Shown: in pieces, positions 51,055 to 59,881 of the stretch
How the letters are laid out: every line of letters starts with the position of its first letter
Numbering within the stretch: position 1 is the stretch's first letter
Assembly: GCA_047620505.1 (NCBI GenBank)
Contig: JBLHKS010000005.1
Coordinates: forward strand, 1-64,000
Direction of reading: 5' to 3'
DNA length: 64,000 bases
Source: JBLHKS01 sp047620505
Lineage (GTDB): Bacteria > Verrucomicrobiota > Verrucomicrobiia > Verrucomicrobiales > DEV007
Translations under genes and position numbers: made by a program
Notes under the pieces: model-generated
The model's database searches: none
What the model was told of the DNA's origin: nothing
What the model saw: the letters and a program-made list of their open reading frames with translations, nothing else

Positions 51055-51503
51055 GAAGAAGGAGAATTCTGACGCGTGATTCGGCGAGTTTCGCCGGATT
51101 CGATTTCGATCTTCAGCCAGCAGCTGCTCGGAGGCAAGAGCTCGGGAAATTTGTCGGCCCACTCGACGATCACAACACCGTCGCCTTCGAGATATTCGTC
51201 CCAGCCGATCGCGATGAGTTCGTTAGGGTCGTCGATGCGGTAGAAATCAAAATGGTAGGCGGGAAGCCGGCCTGAAGTGTATTCGTGGACGAGCGTAAAG
51301 GTCGGGCTGGTGACTTCTTCGCTCGCGCCGAGACCTGCGATGATCCCCTTGGTCAGGTGGGTTTTGCCCGCGCCGAGACCACCAACTAACGCAATCACAT
51401 TTCCGATGGCCAATTCGCTCGCGAGCGTTTTGCCGACCTCCATCGTGCTTTCGACGGAGTTAACGATAGTGGTCCCAGCCACCGGTGAGCTCTTCTGATT
51501 CAT
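51051..51503 (-). CDS. tsaE: tRNA threonylcarbamoyladenosine biosynthesis ATPase TsaE
   Basis: 150-residue P-loop ATPase of t6A synthesis. The Walker A motif GGLGAGKTHL, SPTFTLVHEY, YHFDFYRIDDPNEL and VIVEWADKFPELLP match TsaE. I place the start at ATG 51503 (MNQKSSPVAG), which lets the first strand precede the P-loop at the usual distance and overlaps thiL by 44 bases; Met at 51443 would cut the first strand. A palindrome with perfect 10-base core (51118-51129) is read as SSCW, directly after the conserved LLP. Confidence 0.9.
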   Translation of the reverse strand: MNQKSSPVAGTTIVNSVESTMEVGKTLASELAIGNVIALVGGLGAGKTHLTKGIIAGLGASEEVTSPTFTLVHEYTSGRLPAYHFDFYRIDDPNELIAIGWDEYLEGDGVVIVEWADKFPELLPPSSCWLKIEIESGETRRITRQNSPSS

Positions 51504-52320
51504 CAGCTGCGACGATATCGCCAATGCGCGGAAAATCGAGATTCGAATCCGGCGACGTGAAAAGAAGTTCGTAATCTTCGCCTTCTGTCAGGGCGCTTTC
51601 GAGCGAGCAACTGCTGGCTCGAGGAACTGCATCCCGTTCGAGCCGAAAACCGACTCCGCTGGCTTTCGCGAGTCGCGGCAAATCTTTGGCGAGCCCGTCG
51701 CTCAGGTCCATCATTGCGTGAATCCTGTGCTTCGAAACCAACTCGCGGGCAATCTCGATTTGCGGCTCGAAATCCAGATGTTTCCCGCTGGAAACCGCGC
51801 CACCCAGCTTGCCGGTTACGAAGATTCCGTCACCGATTTTCGCCTCGGTTCGCAGGCAGAGTTCTGCCCTCGAAATCGACCCTGACATGGCCACTGAAAT
51901 CATGCAGATCGACGCCTGAGAAGTTTCTCCTCCAGCGATGTCGAAGCCGAATTTTTCCGCGCATCGCCGGATGCCAGCGTAAACTCCGCGCGCCCACGCC
52001 GTCGCTCGATCAGCAGGCGCAACGAGCGTGATCAGCGCGTGTTCCGGCTGGCCTCCGCCCATCGCGGCGAAATCGCTGACGACGCGAGCCGCAGCTTTCC
52101 AGCCGATTCGCTCAGGTTCGGCGTCAGGCAAAAAGTGAACATTTTCGATCACGCAATCGGTCTTGAGCAAGCCGACGCGGGCGGCGTTGTCGATCTCGAT
52201 CACAGCGCAGTCGTCACCCGGGCCGACGAGCAGTTGCTGGCTCGCGGGCAGGTCGAAGGTGAGCATCTCGATCAGGCCATCTTCGCCGACCGAGCCAAAA
52301 CTTTCAGCCCCCGGCTTCAT
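51460..52320 (-). CDS. thiL: thiamine-monophosphate kinase
   Basis: 286-residue ThiL, which phosphorylates thiamine monophosphate to thiamine diphosphate. Conserved parts are GEDGLIEML, VGPGDDCAVI with the metal-binding Asp pair, LLKTDCVIENVHF, DFAAMGG, GGETSQA, VTGKLGGA, MMDLSDGLAKDL and LTEGEDYELLF. The length is slightly short; the C terminus (ESEELTGGWDHY) is complete in the family's manner. It overlaps tsaE downstream and the CPBP gene upstream (17 bases). It contains two worn relatives of the dispersed palindrome (51605-51616 and 52222-52233) but no exact copy. Confidence 0.93.
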   Translation of the reverse strand: MKPGAESFGSVGEDGLIEMLTFDLPASQQLLVGPGDDCAVIEIDNAARVGLLKTDCVIENVHFLPDAEPERIGWKAAARVVSDFAAMGGGQPEHALITLVAPADRATAWARGVYAGIRRCAEKFGFDIAGGETSQASICMISVAMSGSISRAELCLRTEAKIGDGIFVTGKLGGAVSSGKHLDFEPQIEIARELVSKHRIHAMMDLSDGLAKDLPRLAKASGVGFRLERDAVPRASSCSLESALTEGEDYELLFTSPDSNLDFPRIGDIVAADESEELTGGWDHYR

Positions 52321-53140
52321 TGAGCGTGATGATGATATTGCAGAGGTTAAACCCTGAGTGAACGATCATCGGGACGAGAAGCGAGCCAGTGACTTCGTAG
52401 GCGAGGATCAGCATCAGCGATAGGACGCCGAGCGGCAGCAGAGCTCCGAGGTTGGTGTGCGCCGCAGCGAAAATCCCACTGATGACGATCGCAGCGACGA
52501 CAGGCTGGACGAAGCGTTTCAAGGCCGGGTAAAGGAATCCGCGAAAGATAATTTCTTCGTAAAGCGGCGCGAGGACGCAGGCACCGATGATCATTGAGAT
52601 CACGAGCGGCGCAGATTTATTTTCGCGGAGCTGTTGGATCTGTGGCTGGGCCGGCGGCGTTCCGACGAGGTCTTTGAGAACAAAATGCTGGAACAGCTGG
52701 TAAACGAAAAGCGTAAGCGCAGTTGAGGCGATGAGGAAAATTCCAGTGACGGTGATTTTCGGCGGCGTGAGTTTGTTGAGCCCCCAGACTTCGATGACAT
52801 CGCGTTTTCGGACGACGACGAGCATCAAAAGAATGACAACAACGAAAACAGGCTGCTGAAGTTGTCCCATGAAACTGCGCATCCGGACAAGAGCCGGGCT
52901 CACCGAATCGCGGTTCACATCGAGGAGGATAAACGTGTAGATCAGAGCGAAAAGAACGAGGGCGAGGAGCAACTCCGGCACGTCCCATTTCTTGGTCGTG
53001 ACTGCGGGCTCAACTGGCATCGGAGCCAGCGTCTTCGCCGGCAGACGTTTCAGCAGCAGCCCGGCGAGCAAGCCGATGCCAAGGAGGAGCACCGACAGGT
53101 TGGCGGTGTCCGTTATGAGGGCCTTCTCAACGATCGACAT
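52304..53140 (-). CDS. CPBP-family intramembrane metalloprotease
   Basis: 278-residue membrane protein with about seven to eight helices. The CPBP (Abi/RCE1-like) motifs are present: APLYEEIIFRGFLYPALKR with the EE-x3-R motif, AAAHTNLGALLPLG with the first His, and VPMIVHSGFN with the H-x3-N motif. Members cleave membrane or prenylated proteins, and some process bacteriocins; the substrate here is unknown. It stands between sppA and thiL, and the close spacing (6 bases after sppA; 17-base overlap with thiL) suggests one transcript of two proteases plus housekeeping genes. Confidence 0.88.
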   Translation of the reverse strand: MSIVEKALITDTANLSVLLLGIGLLAGLLLKRLPAKTLAPMPVEPAVTTKKWDVPELLLALVLFALIYTFILLDVNRDSVSPALVRMRSFMGQLQQPVFVVVILLMLVVVRKRDVIEVWGLNKLTPPKITVTGIFLIASTALTLFVYQLFQHFVLKDLVGTPPAQPQIQQLRENKSAPLVISMIIGACVLAPLYEEIIFRGFLYPALKRFVQPVVAAIVISGIFAAAHTNLGALLPLGVLSLMLILAYEVTGSLLVPMIVHSGFNLCNIIITLNEAGG

Positions 53141-53146
53141 GGCGAT

Positions 53147-54178
53147 TCAGGGCGCGTAGAAAGTCGGAAGAAGGTAAGCCATTCCAGGTTTGAGCTGAGG
53201 GGCGAATCCTTCCGGAAGCTGGAGTTCAACTTTGATCGGCTGACCCGGTTTCGGCATCGCCGCAGCTCGCGATTGGAGCAAACCGAGCGCCCCAAACAAG
53301 CTAGACTCGCCGTTGTAGGAAACGACGGGCGTGTCCGCGGGAACCTTGCCCAGTTCACAGGCTCGAGCGTAGGCGTCCTCGATGTAGCCGAGGTTGTCGA
53401 TCAGTCCGTTCGCTTCGGCTTCGCTTCCGAGGTAAACGCGACCATCGGCCAGCGCGCGCAGCTCGGTTTCGTCGAGATTGGGTCGGCCTTCCAGAATCAC
53501 CTCGATAAAGCGATCATACATCTGGCTAACGAGATTCTGAATCCACTCCTTTTCGTCCTCACGCATCTGGCGGCTACCCCCGAGAGTGTCTTTGAAATCG
53601 CCGCTCGTGAAAGTGGGCGATTCGAGACCGATCTTGTCGAAGAGCTGCTCGTAATTCAGAGTCGACACGATCACGCCTATACTTCCAGTCAGCGTCGTTT
53701 GATTCGCGTAAATCTCGGTCGCGCCGCAAGCGATGTAGTAGCCGCCCGAAGCCGCCATCGAGTCCATGTAAACGACGACGGGCTTCTCTTGAGCCGCCAG
53801 TTTGACCTGATGAAAGAGGGTGTCTGAGGCCGTGACTTCGCCGCCTGGAGAATTGATGCGAAGGACGATTGCTTTGACGTTTTCGTCTTCGCGCGCCCGC
53901 TCCAAGGCCCTCGTCAGTCGCAGAACCATCGAGTCCGATGAACCGGTTAACGACGAAACGCTCATCGTGGAAATCATCCCTTCCAGATCGATTTGGGCGA
54001 TTCGGTCGCCAGGTTCCACAACCGAACTGAAGTCGGGCATCAGTTTTCCTATCATCCAGAAAAACACGGTGAAACAGACGATCATCATCGTCAGAAGAAG
54101 AAGTCCGGCCGTAAGGCAGCCGAAGAGGGCCTTGTTGAATGGGCGTTTTTTTGTTTCGTCAGGCATGAACTCGACCAT
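53147..54178 (-). CDS. sppA: signal peptide peptidase SppA-type (S49) protease
   Basis: 343-residue short-form SppA. One membrane anchor (GCLTAGLLLLTMMIVCFTVF) is followed by the S49 domain: IVLRINSPGGEVTASD, VVVYMDSMAASGGYYIACG with the nucleophile Ser, GSIGVIVSTLNY and TSGDFKD with the general-base Lys. The enzyme degrades signal peptides left in the membrane. The start is ATG 54178 or 54166 (MPDETKKRPF). It is divergent from the glycosidase-like gene with an 84-base shared promoter region. Confidence 0.9.
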   Translation of the reverse strand: MVEFMPDETKKRPFNKALFGCLTAGLLLLTMMIVCFTVFFWMIGKLMPDFSSVVEPGDRIAQIDLEGMISTMSVSSLTGSSDSMVLRLTRALERAREDENVKAIVLRINSPGGEVTASDTLFHQVKLAAQEKPVVVYMDSMAASGGYYIACGATEIYANQTTLTGSIGVIVSTLNYEQLFDKIGLESPTFTSGDFKDTLGGSRQMREDEKEWIQNLVSQMYDRFIEVILEGRPNLDETELRALADGRVYLGSEAEANGLIDNLGYIEDAYARACELGKVPADTPVVSYNGESSLFGALGLLQSRAAAMPKPGQPIKVELQLPEGFAPQLKPGMAYLLPTFYAP

Positions 54179-54262
54179 AGCGCCCCTTTTAGTGCGTGCC
54201 AGGTTTTCAGATTTCAGATTTCGAGGCTTTCAACCGTCGTCTCCTTCATTTAAGGATGAGCC

Positions 54263-55636
54263 ATGAAAACCCCACTTCTTCTGCTACCGCTTCTGTTCGC
54301 GGCCACCGCACTTGTCGCCGAGCCCATCGAAATCGGTAACCGCCTTGAGTTGTTTGTCGACGACCATCTCATTGCCGGAATCGACGGTGACGCCGGCCAG
54401 CAGCTGCTGAGGCCTGACCCGAAAGAGGTCGTGCTTGTGACCGACTCCGCTTGGGAAGGCAACACGAGCGGTTACTACGGAGTTTTTCGCGACGGCGACA
54501 CCTACAAAATGGTTTATCGCGGTTGGCGACATGATGAAAAGATGAAGGCCACTCATCCGGAAGTCACCTGCTATGCCGAGAGCACCGACGGGATAAAGTG
54601 GACGAAGCCGAATCTTGGCTTGTTTGAGTGGGAAGGCTCCAAGGAGAATAATATTATCTGGTTAGGGCCGGGATGTCATAATTTTACTGCGATCCTCGAC
54701 GAGAATCCCGATGCGCCAGCCGATGCGCGGTTCAAGGCGCTTGGCGGGTCTGACGGCAAAGGTGGGCTGAGCCGCGGGCTGCTTCCGTTTTCGTCACCCG
54801 ACTGTAAAAACTGGCGGATCGCTCACGACGATTCGGTCATCACGAACGGCGCGTTTGATTCTCAAAATCTAGCGTTCTGGGACACGGACCGGAAAGAATA
54901 CCGGGCTTACTGGCGGTATTTTTCGAAAGACACGCGGGTTCGCGCGATCCGAACGGCGACCTCCAAGGACTTTATCAATTGGGAAAACGAAGCGGACCTG
55001 GCTTATGTCGAAGGAACACCAGAACAGCACCTTTACACCAACGCGATCCAGAAATATTTCCGCGCGCCACATCTGTTCGTAGGCTTTCCGACTCGCTATT
55101 TGCCTAAGCAAGGTCAACGCGTCGAGCCGATCCTGATGACCAGCCGCGACGGGGTCCTTTTTCATCGCTGGAACGAAGCGGTGATCCCAGAGGAAGCGCC
55201 AAAGGATCGTAAAGGCAATCGCTCGAACTACATGACTTGGGGAATGTTTCAGCTTCCAGGTAAACCCAAAGAAGTATCGGTTTACGCTACTGAAAACTAC
55301 TACGAACGGACACCTGGTCGTGTCCGCCGTTTTGCCTATCGAGTAGACGGATTTGTGGCCTTGCGAGGGGGCGACAAGGGCGGCGCAGTGATCACCAAAG
55401 CGTTGAAGTACTCCGGCCAGCAGCTGCTGATGAACTACGTCGTACGCGAAGGCGGATCGCTGACGGTTGAGGCCCTCGACGAAGCAGGCAAGATCATTGG
55501 AAAATCCAAGCCGCTGACAGGGGACGCGGTCGATTCAGCAGTCGAGTGGGCTCAGGATCCGAAGCTGGGGAAAGGCGCGTTGAAACTGCGCTTCGCGCTG
55601 AAAAACGCCGATGTCTTCTCGATCCGATTTCAGTGA
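54263..55636 (+). CDS. secreted five-bladed beta-propeller glycosidase-like protein
   Basis: 457-residue protein with a signal peptide (MKTPLLLLPLLFAATALVA). The repeated pattern GVFRDGDTYKMVYRGW, CYAESTDGIKWTKPNLGLFEW, RTATSKDFINWENEAD and LMTSRDGVLFHRWNEA (strand, Asp, strand, D-G-x-x-W) is that of GH32/GH43-type propellers common in planctomycete and verrucomicrobial secretomes. The catalytic acids cannot be assigned with confidence. A small C-terminal beta domain (GQQLLMNYVV to the end) follows. Two exact palindromes, 54398-54409 and 55418-55429, both read QQLL. It converges on the cytochrome/WD40 gene with a 7-base overlap. Confidence 0.7.
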   Translation: MKTPLLLLPLLFAATALVAEPIEIGNRLELFVDDHLIAGIDGDAGQQLLRPDPKEVVLVTDSAWEGNTSGYYGVFRDGDTYKMVYRGWRHDEKMKATHPEVTCYAESTDGIKWTKPNLGLFEWEGSKENNIIWLGPGCHNFTAILDENPDAPADARFKALGGSDGKGGLSRGLLPFSSPDCKNWRIAHDDSVITNGAFDSQNLAFWDTDRKEYRAYWRYFSKDTRVRAIRTATSKDFINWENEADLAYVEGTPEQHLYTNAIQKYFRAPHLFVGFPTRYLPKQGQRVEPILMTSRDGVLFHRWNEAVIPEEAPKDRKGNRSNYMTWGMFQLPGKPKEVSVYATENYYERTPGRVRRFAYRVDGFVALRGGDKGGAVITKALKYSGQQLLMNYVVREGGSLTVEALDEAGKIIGKSKPLTGDAVDSAVEWAQDPKLGKGALKLRFALKNADVFSIRFQ

Positions 55637-57573
55637 TAGGGAAGCAGGGTAACCAATCGAGTTTTCGTTTCCAGATCCCAAACGACGATCGATCCGCCGA
55701 AGTCACCAACGAACGCTAATTTTCCGTCCACGCCAAAAGCGCTTCGCGTCGGCAACGCGCTGAGGTCTAAGATCTCTCCGAGAGGATTCCCGTCGGTGGC
55801 CCACCAGCGGATTGCGCGGTCGCGTCCGATTGTAATCATTCGGCCGTCACGAGCGAAAGAGATATCGAGGATGCCGGTTCGTTTTGAGTATCGGCTCTTT
55901 GGCTGAGCGGCGTGCCCCGTCGACGTTCGGGTCGGCCAGCCGTCTTTCATATCCCAGAGAACGAACTTTCCGGCTTCGTCGGCGGAAGCCAGCAGTTGCC
56001 CATCGGGACGCCAGGACAACGAGGTCACTTTGACCTTGTGTTCGTCTAACGTGTAGACAATTCCGGCGTTGGCCGCTTCCCAAACGTGAATCCCGCCGTT
56101 GCGATCACCGCTCGCCAGCAACTTGCCATCGGGGCTGAAACGAACTGCGGTTACCCAGTCGGTGTGCTTCTCAATTCGGTGAAGCAACTTGCCGTTCTTC
56201 GCAGAGAAAATCTTGACCATTTTCGCCGGCGTGCCGATCGCCACAAACTGGTGATCCGCGCTGATGTCGGCGGAGAGCACAATGTCCTGCTCATCCCCGA
56301 TCACAGCTTGGCGTTTGCCCGTCTTAACATCGTAGATCACCACCTTACCTGAGTAGGCTCCAACTCCTCCGGCTGCGACTAGCAAATCTCCATTCCGCGA
56401 AAAACGTAAATCGTGAACGGCCCCTTCCGGAAACGGCAGGGTGCCGATATGCTGATAGGTTGGGCTGGAGTTCTGGATGATCTGGCCGATTTCCTCGCCG
56501 GAGAGACTTCGGCGATAAAGCCTGAAATCTTCAATCGCGCCTTTATAGCGCCTGCTTTCGTCCGCGCCATCGCCGCCAATAAAGAAAGGCTTGTCGTTAT
56601 CGAGAAAGCCTTGCTTATCGTCCCGAATCGCCTGTCTGACGACTTCCTTTCCTCCCACATAAAACGCCCACTCTTTCCCATCGCACGTCACCGCGATCGG
56701 CACTTTTCCGCCTTCGCTCATCTGTCCAACACGACCGAAGTAGGTTACGGCATTTTCTTCAGATCGTGACTGGGCTCGAATCGTCCAGCCACCGGTTTTG
56801 CGTTCCAATAATATATAGAACGAGCTGCGACCGAAGACCGTCGGCGATTGCATCGATAAATCCGGCTTCAGCCAAGCGCTGAAGGTGAACTGACCATGAT
56901 CGCGCAGAAAATTTGGCGGCACTTCCTTGAGTTCGGCTTCAGCGCCGGAAAAATCGCCCTGCGTTATCAAATCCTCTTTGGCGACCAGCTCAAAATCTGG
57001 CGAATCCTTCGGATTTGCGCCTTTTCCATATAATAGAATCTGTTCGTGTCCGCTCGCCGCGAACAAGTCTGCCCATGGACTCGCCGCCATCGCTACAACG
57101 GGCGGCGGCAGGTTTGTTTTTGCCAATGCGATTTCTGGCAGGTTCACCGGCAAGGCGGGATGCTCTGGACGCTCCGCAGATCCCTTAGCGAGATCGAACG
57201 TAACATCTCGCAATTGCGATTTCCCGGAGGCAGATTCAATGAGCCCACCTGCGATCCAGGCGTGAACCACCTTCAGCTGCTCGGCTGAGATCTTCGGCTT
57301 TTTGGGCGGCATCGGTTCGTAGTCTTCATGATGGTCGATGCTCATGAAAAGTGGACTCGTGTCAGGAACGCCAGCCTTCACGATCTCGCCGCCAGATGAG
57401 CCGATTTGGATCGATTTCAGGGATGAAAGATCCAAACCCGCCTTCTTTTTATCCGGGTTGTGACAGCTGAGGCAATGCTCTTTTAATATCGGGACGACGT
57501 GTTCCTGAAAATTTGGCGGTGCTGCGAAAGCGGCAGAACCAAGGGCGACGATAAGAACGAAAATCAGCTTCAT
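55630..57573 (-). CDS. PSCyt1 cytochrome, LamG and WD40 protein
   Basis: 647-residue secreted protein. A signal peptide (MKLIFVLIVALGSAAFA) leads to a PSCyt1 haem domain with CLSCH at about residue 34, KKAGLDLSSL and PPKKPKISAEQLKVVHAWI. The first WD40 strand set (VVAMAASPWADLFAASGHEQ) is then interrupted by a LamG-like domain of about 190 residues (FTFSAWLKPDLSM, YKGAIEDFRLYRRSLSGEEI). The propeller resumes with GAVHDLRFSRNGDLLVAAGG and continues with five or six WD units (WVTAVRFSPDGKLLASGD, KVTSLSWRPDGQLLASAD, ILDISFARDGRMITIGRD). Such proteins accompany DUF1549/DUF1553 genes, and one follows 10 bases upstream. Confidence 0.88.
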   Translation of the reverse strand: MKLIFVLIVALGSAAFAAPPNFQEHVVPILKEHCLSCHNPDKKKAGLDLSSLKSIQIGSSGGEIVKAGVPDTSPLFMSIDHHEDYEPMPPKKPKISAEQLKVVHAWIAGGLIESASGKSQLRDVTFDLAKGSAERPEHPALPVNLPEIALAKTNLPPPVVAMAASPWADLFAASGHEQILLYGKGANPKDSPDFELVAKEDLITQGDFSGAEAELKEVPPNFLRDHGQFTFSAWLKPDLSMQSPTVFGRSSFYILLERKTGGWTIRAQSRSEENAVTYFGRVGQMSEGGKVPIAVTCDGKEWAFYVGGKEVVRQAIRDDKQGFLDNDKPFFIGGDGADESRRYKGAIEDFRLYRRSLSGEEIGQIIQNSSPTYQHIGTLPFPEGAVHDLRFSRNGDLLVAAGGVGAYSGKVVIYDVKTGKRQAVIGDEQDIVLSADISADHQFVAIGTPAKMVKIFSAKNGKLLHRIEKHTDWVTAVRFSPDGKLLASGDRNGGIHVWEAANAGIVYTLDEHKVKVTSLSWRPDGQLLASADEAGKFVLWDMKDGWPTRTSTGHAAQPKSRYSKRTGILDISFARDGRMITIGRDRAIRWWATDGNPLGEILDLSALPTRSAFGVDGKLAFVGDFGGSIVVWDLETKTRLVTLLPYH

Positions 57574-57583
57574 CTCTTTATTA

Positions 57584-59779
57584 CTAATGATTAAACATGA
57601 ACTCGCTGGAATTCAAAAGGCCCCAGAAAACGTTATTGTAATTCTGCTGACGTAGATTCCGATCATCGGTATTTTCCAACAGTTCTAAAATTCCAGCCAT
57701 TTCCTTTGCGGTTGGTTTACGACTGAGGGCGCGAATGTAGAGAGATTCGATCACGGGTTCGTGCGAATCGTACTGATCCATCAAATATGGAATCAGCGTC
57801 GGGTTTCGTTGAAGCGCCTCGTCAATCGTGCGGCCATTCACAAGGTGAAGCGCTTGCGCCAGATTGGCCTCGGTCTGGTCCTCACACGCACACACACTTT
57901 CGCGGCGCGCCTGGCCGAAAGTCGTAAAAAAGTATTGGTTGTAGCTGTCGCGTCGGCCGCCTTCGAACATCACCAGGGCGCGATCAGCGGACGAACGGCG
58001 AAATCGATGATCATAGTCCAGGGCTTCGCAGAGACAGTCTAACAAGACGTCGGCCCGCATTCGGCGAAGGTCGGCATGAGAGAAAAGCCGCTCGTCCTGC
58101 TCGTTGCTCGGGTTTGTGGTCGCGGCGAGTTGATAAGTCCGCGAAGTGCAGATATCGCGGATCAATTTCTTTTGATCATAACCGTATTCTTCGCCCAATT
58201 TCCTCCCTAACTCAGCCATCAACGGAGCGTTGCTCGGCGGATTGCTAACTCGAATATCATCAACTGGCTCGATGATGCCTTTGCCGAAAAAGTGCGACCA
58301 GATCCGATTTGCCAAGTTCTCGCGGAAGAGCGTGTTCCCCGGCTCCGTCAGCCACGTCGCCAGTACCTTGCGCGGGTCTTTGTCTTTCACATCAGCGAGT
58401 TCACCGCCGAGAAATTTGTGCGGCATCGGCCGATCATCGACCGGATGCTTCGCCGGCTCAGCATCGACGTCAACGAACGTGAAATATTCTCGCGCCTCCG
58501 TGCCGTGCTTCCGGCGCACGCCCATAAAGAACGACTGAAACGAGTAGTAGTCGTCAATCGTCCAGCGATCGAAAGGGTGGTTGTGGCACTGCGCGCATTG
58601 CGTTCGAATGCCCATGAAAATCTGCGCGGTGTCTTCGCTCAGCCGGATTGGATCGACTTTTCCCTGCGGAATCATCGTATAATAATTCGCCGGCGGATTG
58701 GTCAAGTTGGAGCCGTTCCCACTCAGCAGCTGCTGGGCAAATTCGTCCATCGGCGTGTTCTCGATCATTTGCTCGCGGATCCACTTGTGATAATTCCAGC
58801 CAGCCAGCATCGCGGTTCCCTTCTCTGGATTTGTGTCCGTGAAAACCCGCAGCCATTCGCCCCAACGCGCAGCCCAGACCTCGCCAAATGCCTCCCGCGA
58901 CATGAGATCGTCGATCAATTTGGTGCGCTTGTCAGGATCTTCAGAAACCACGAATCTGCTGTATTCTTCTGGCGTCGGCAAAGTACCTGTCAGGTCGATT
59001 GTGACTCGACGAAGGAACTGCTCGTCGCTGCACAGCTTTGAAGGCAGAATCCGCATGTCCTTGAGTTTCGCAAAGAGGAGTTCGTCGATATAATTGTTTT
59101 CCTGCGGGCTCGGCCAATCGAAATCGCCCTCCGGGAGAACCGTGATCTCCATGCCGACCGTGAATTTGTTGAATCGCGCGAAGATGTGCGCGCCCCCTGC
59201 TTTTGGCACGGTGATCAGCCCGGCTTCATCGACCGTCGCCACGGATTCGTTGCTCATCATGAAGAGGCACCAACGCGTCACATCGCGCTCGGAACCGTCC
59301 GCGTAGTTCGCGACCACCTTCGCCTGGAGCTGTCCACCCGGCTTATCGAACCGATAGGAGCTGTGCTCGAATCGAATCCCGGTTGCCAGCGCGGTTTCAT
59401 CTGAATCCGCCGGCGCGCCAGCGTTCAGCCAGTCGAGAATGATTCGATAGGACTCGGAATCCGGCTTGAACAATTCGCCGCCGGTATGGGCGACTTCGCC
59501 GATCGGTTTGCTCAGCAAAAGGCTCTTTTTTGGCTCAGCCAGATTCACCCGTCGTCCGGGAAATTCCTCGAGAAGCCGGTAGTAGTCGCCCTCCGGATCG
59601 TAGCCGAAAAGAGAAAGCTGAAATCCGTCCTGACCGCGGCTTGAGCCGTGGCAATCGCCCGCGTTACAGCCGGATTTCAGGAAAATCGGCATCACGTCGT
59701 TCTTGAAACTGATGTCAGCAGCTGCTGCCCTCGCCGCGAGAAGCAGGACAAGAAAAAGAGTCGTAAAAAGAGGCCTCAT
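57584..59779 (-). CDS. DUF1549/DUF1553 secreted protein with Ig-like domain
   Basis: 731-residue secreted protein. From ATG 59779 it has a signal peptide (MRPLFTTLFLVLLLAARAAA), a cytochrome-like start (CNAGDCHGSSRGQDGFQLSL) and a small bacterial Ig-like (BIG2) domain (LQAKVVANYADGSERDVT, ATVDEAGLITVPKAGGAHI). DUF1549 follows, with DELLFAKLKDMRILPSKLCS and TQCAQCHNHPFDRWTIDDYY, and DUF1553 with ENLANRIWSHFFGKGIIEP and the late LYIRALSRKPTAKEM. The frame extends to a TTG at 59788, which is less likely. It is complete, unlike the copy at the left edge, and runs into the cytochrome/WD40 gene after 10 bases. Exact palindromes at 58725 and 59717 encode QQLL and, in the signal peptide, AAA. Confidence 0.92.
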   Translation of the reverse strand: MRPLFTTLFLVLLLAARAAAADISFKNDVMPIFLKSGCNAGDCHGSSRGQDGFQLSLFGYDPEGDYYRLLEEFPGRRVNLAEPKKSLLLSKPIGEVAHTGGELFKPDSESYRIILDWLNAGAPADSDETALATGIRFEHSSYRFDKPGGQLQAKVVANYADGSERDVTRWCLFMMSNESVATVDEAGLITVPKAGGAHIFARFNKFTVGMEITVLPEGDFDWPSPQENNYIDELLFAKLKDMRILPSKLCSDEQFLRRVTIDLTGTLPTPEEYSRFVVSEDPDKRTKLIDDLMSREAFGEVWAARWGEWLRVFTDTNPEKGTAMLAGWNYHKWIREQMIENTPMDEFAQQLLSGNGSNLTNPPANYYTMIPQGKVDPIRLSEDTAQIFMGIRTQCAQCHNHPFDRWTIDDYYSFQSFFMGVRRKHGTEAREYFTFVDVDAEPAKHPVDDRPMPHKFLGGELADVKDKDPRKVLATWLTEPGNTLFRENLANRIWSHFFGKGIIEPVDDIRVSNPPSNAPLMAELGRKLGEEYGYDQKKLIRDICTSRTYQLAATTNPSNEQDERLFSHADLRRMRADVLLDCLCEALDYDHRFRRSSADRALVMFEGGRRDSYNQYFFTTFGQARRESVCACEDQTEANLAQALHLVNGRTIDEALQRNPTLIPYLMDQYDSHEPVIESLYIRALSRKPTAKEMAGILELLENTDDRNLRQQNYNNVFWGLLNSSEFMFNH

Positions 59780-59881
59780 GAATTCCAAAGAATGATCAGA
59801 GAGACCTGAATCTTAGCAAGCGATCGCCGCAACCCGCGATCTAGCAAATTGGATCAACCACACTTGGATCGCGAGCGCAAA

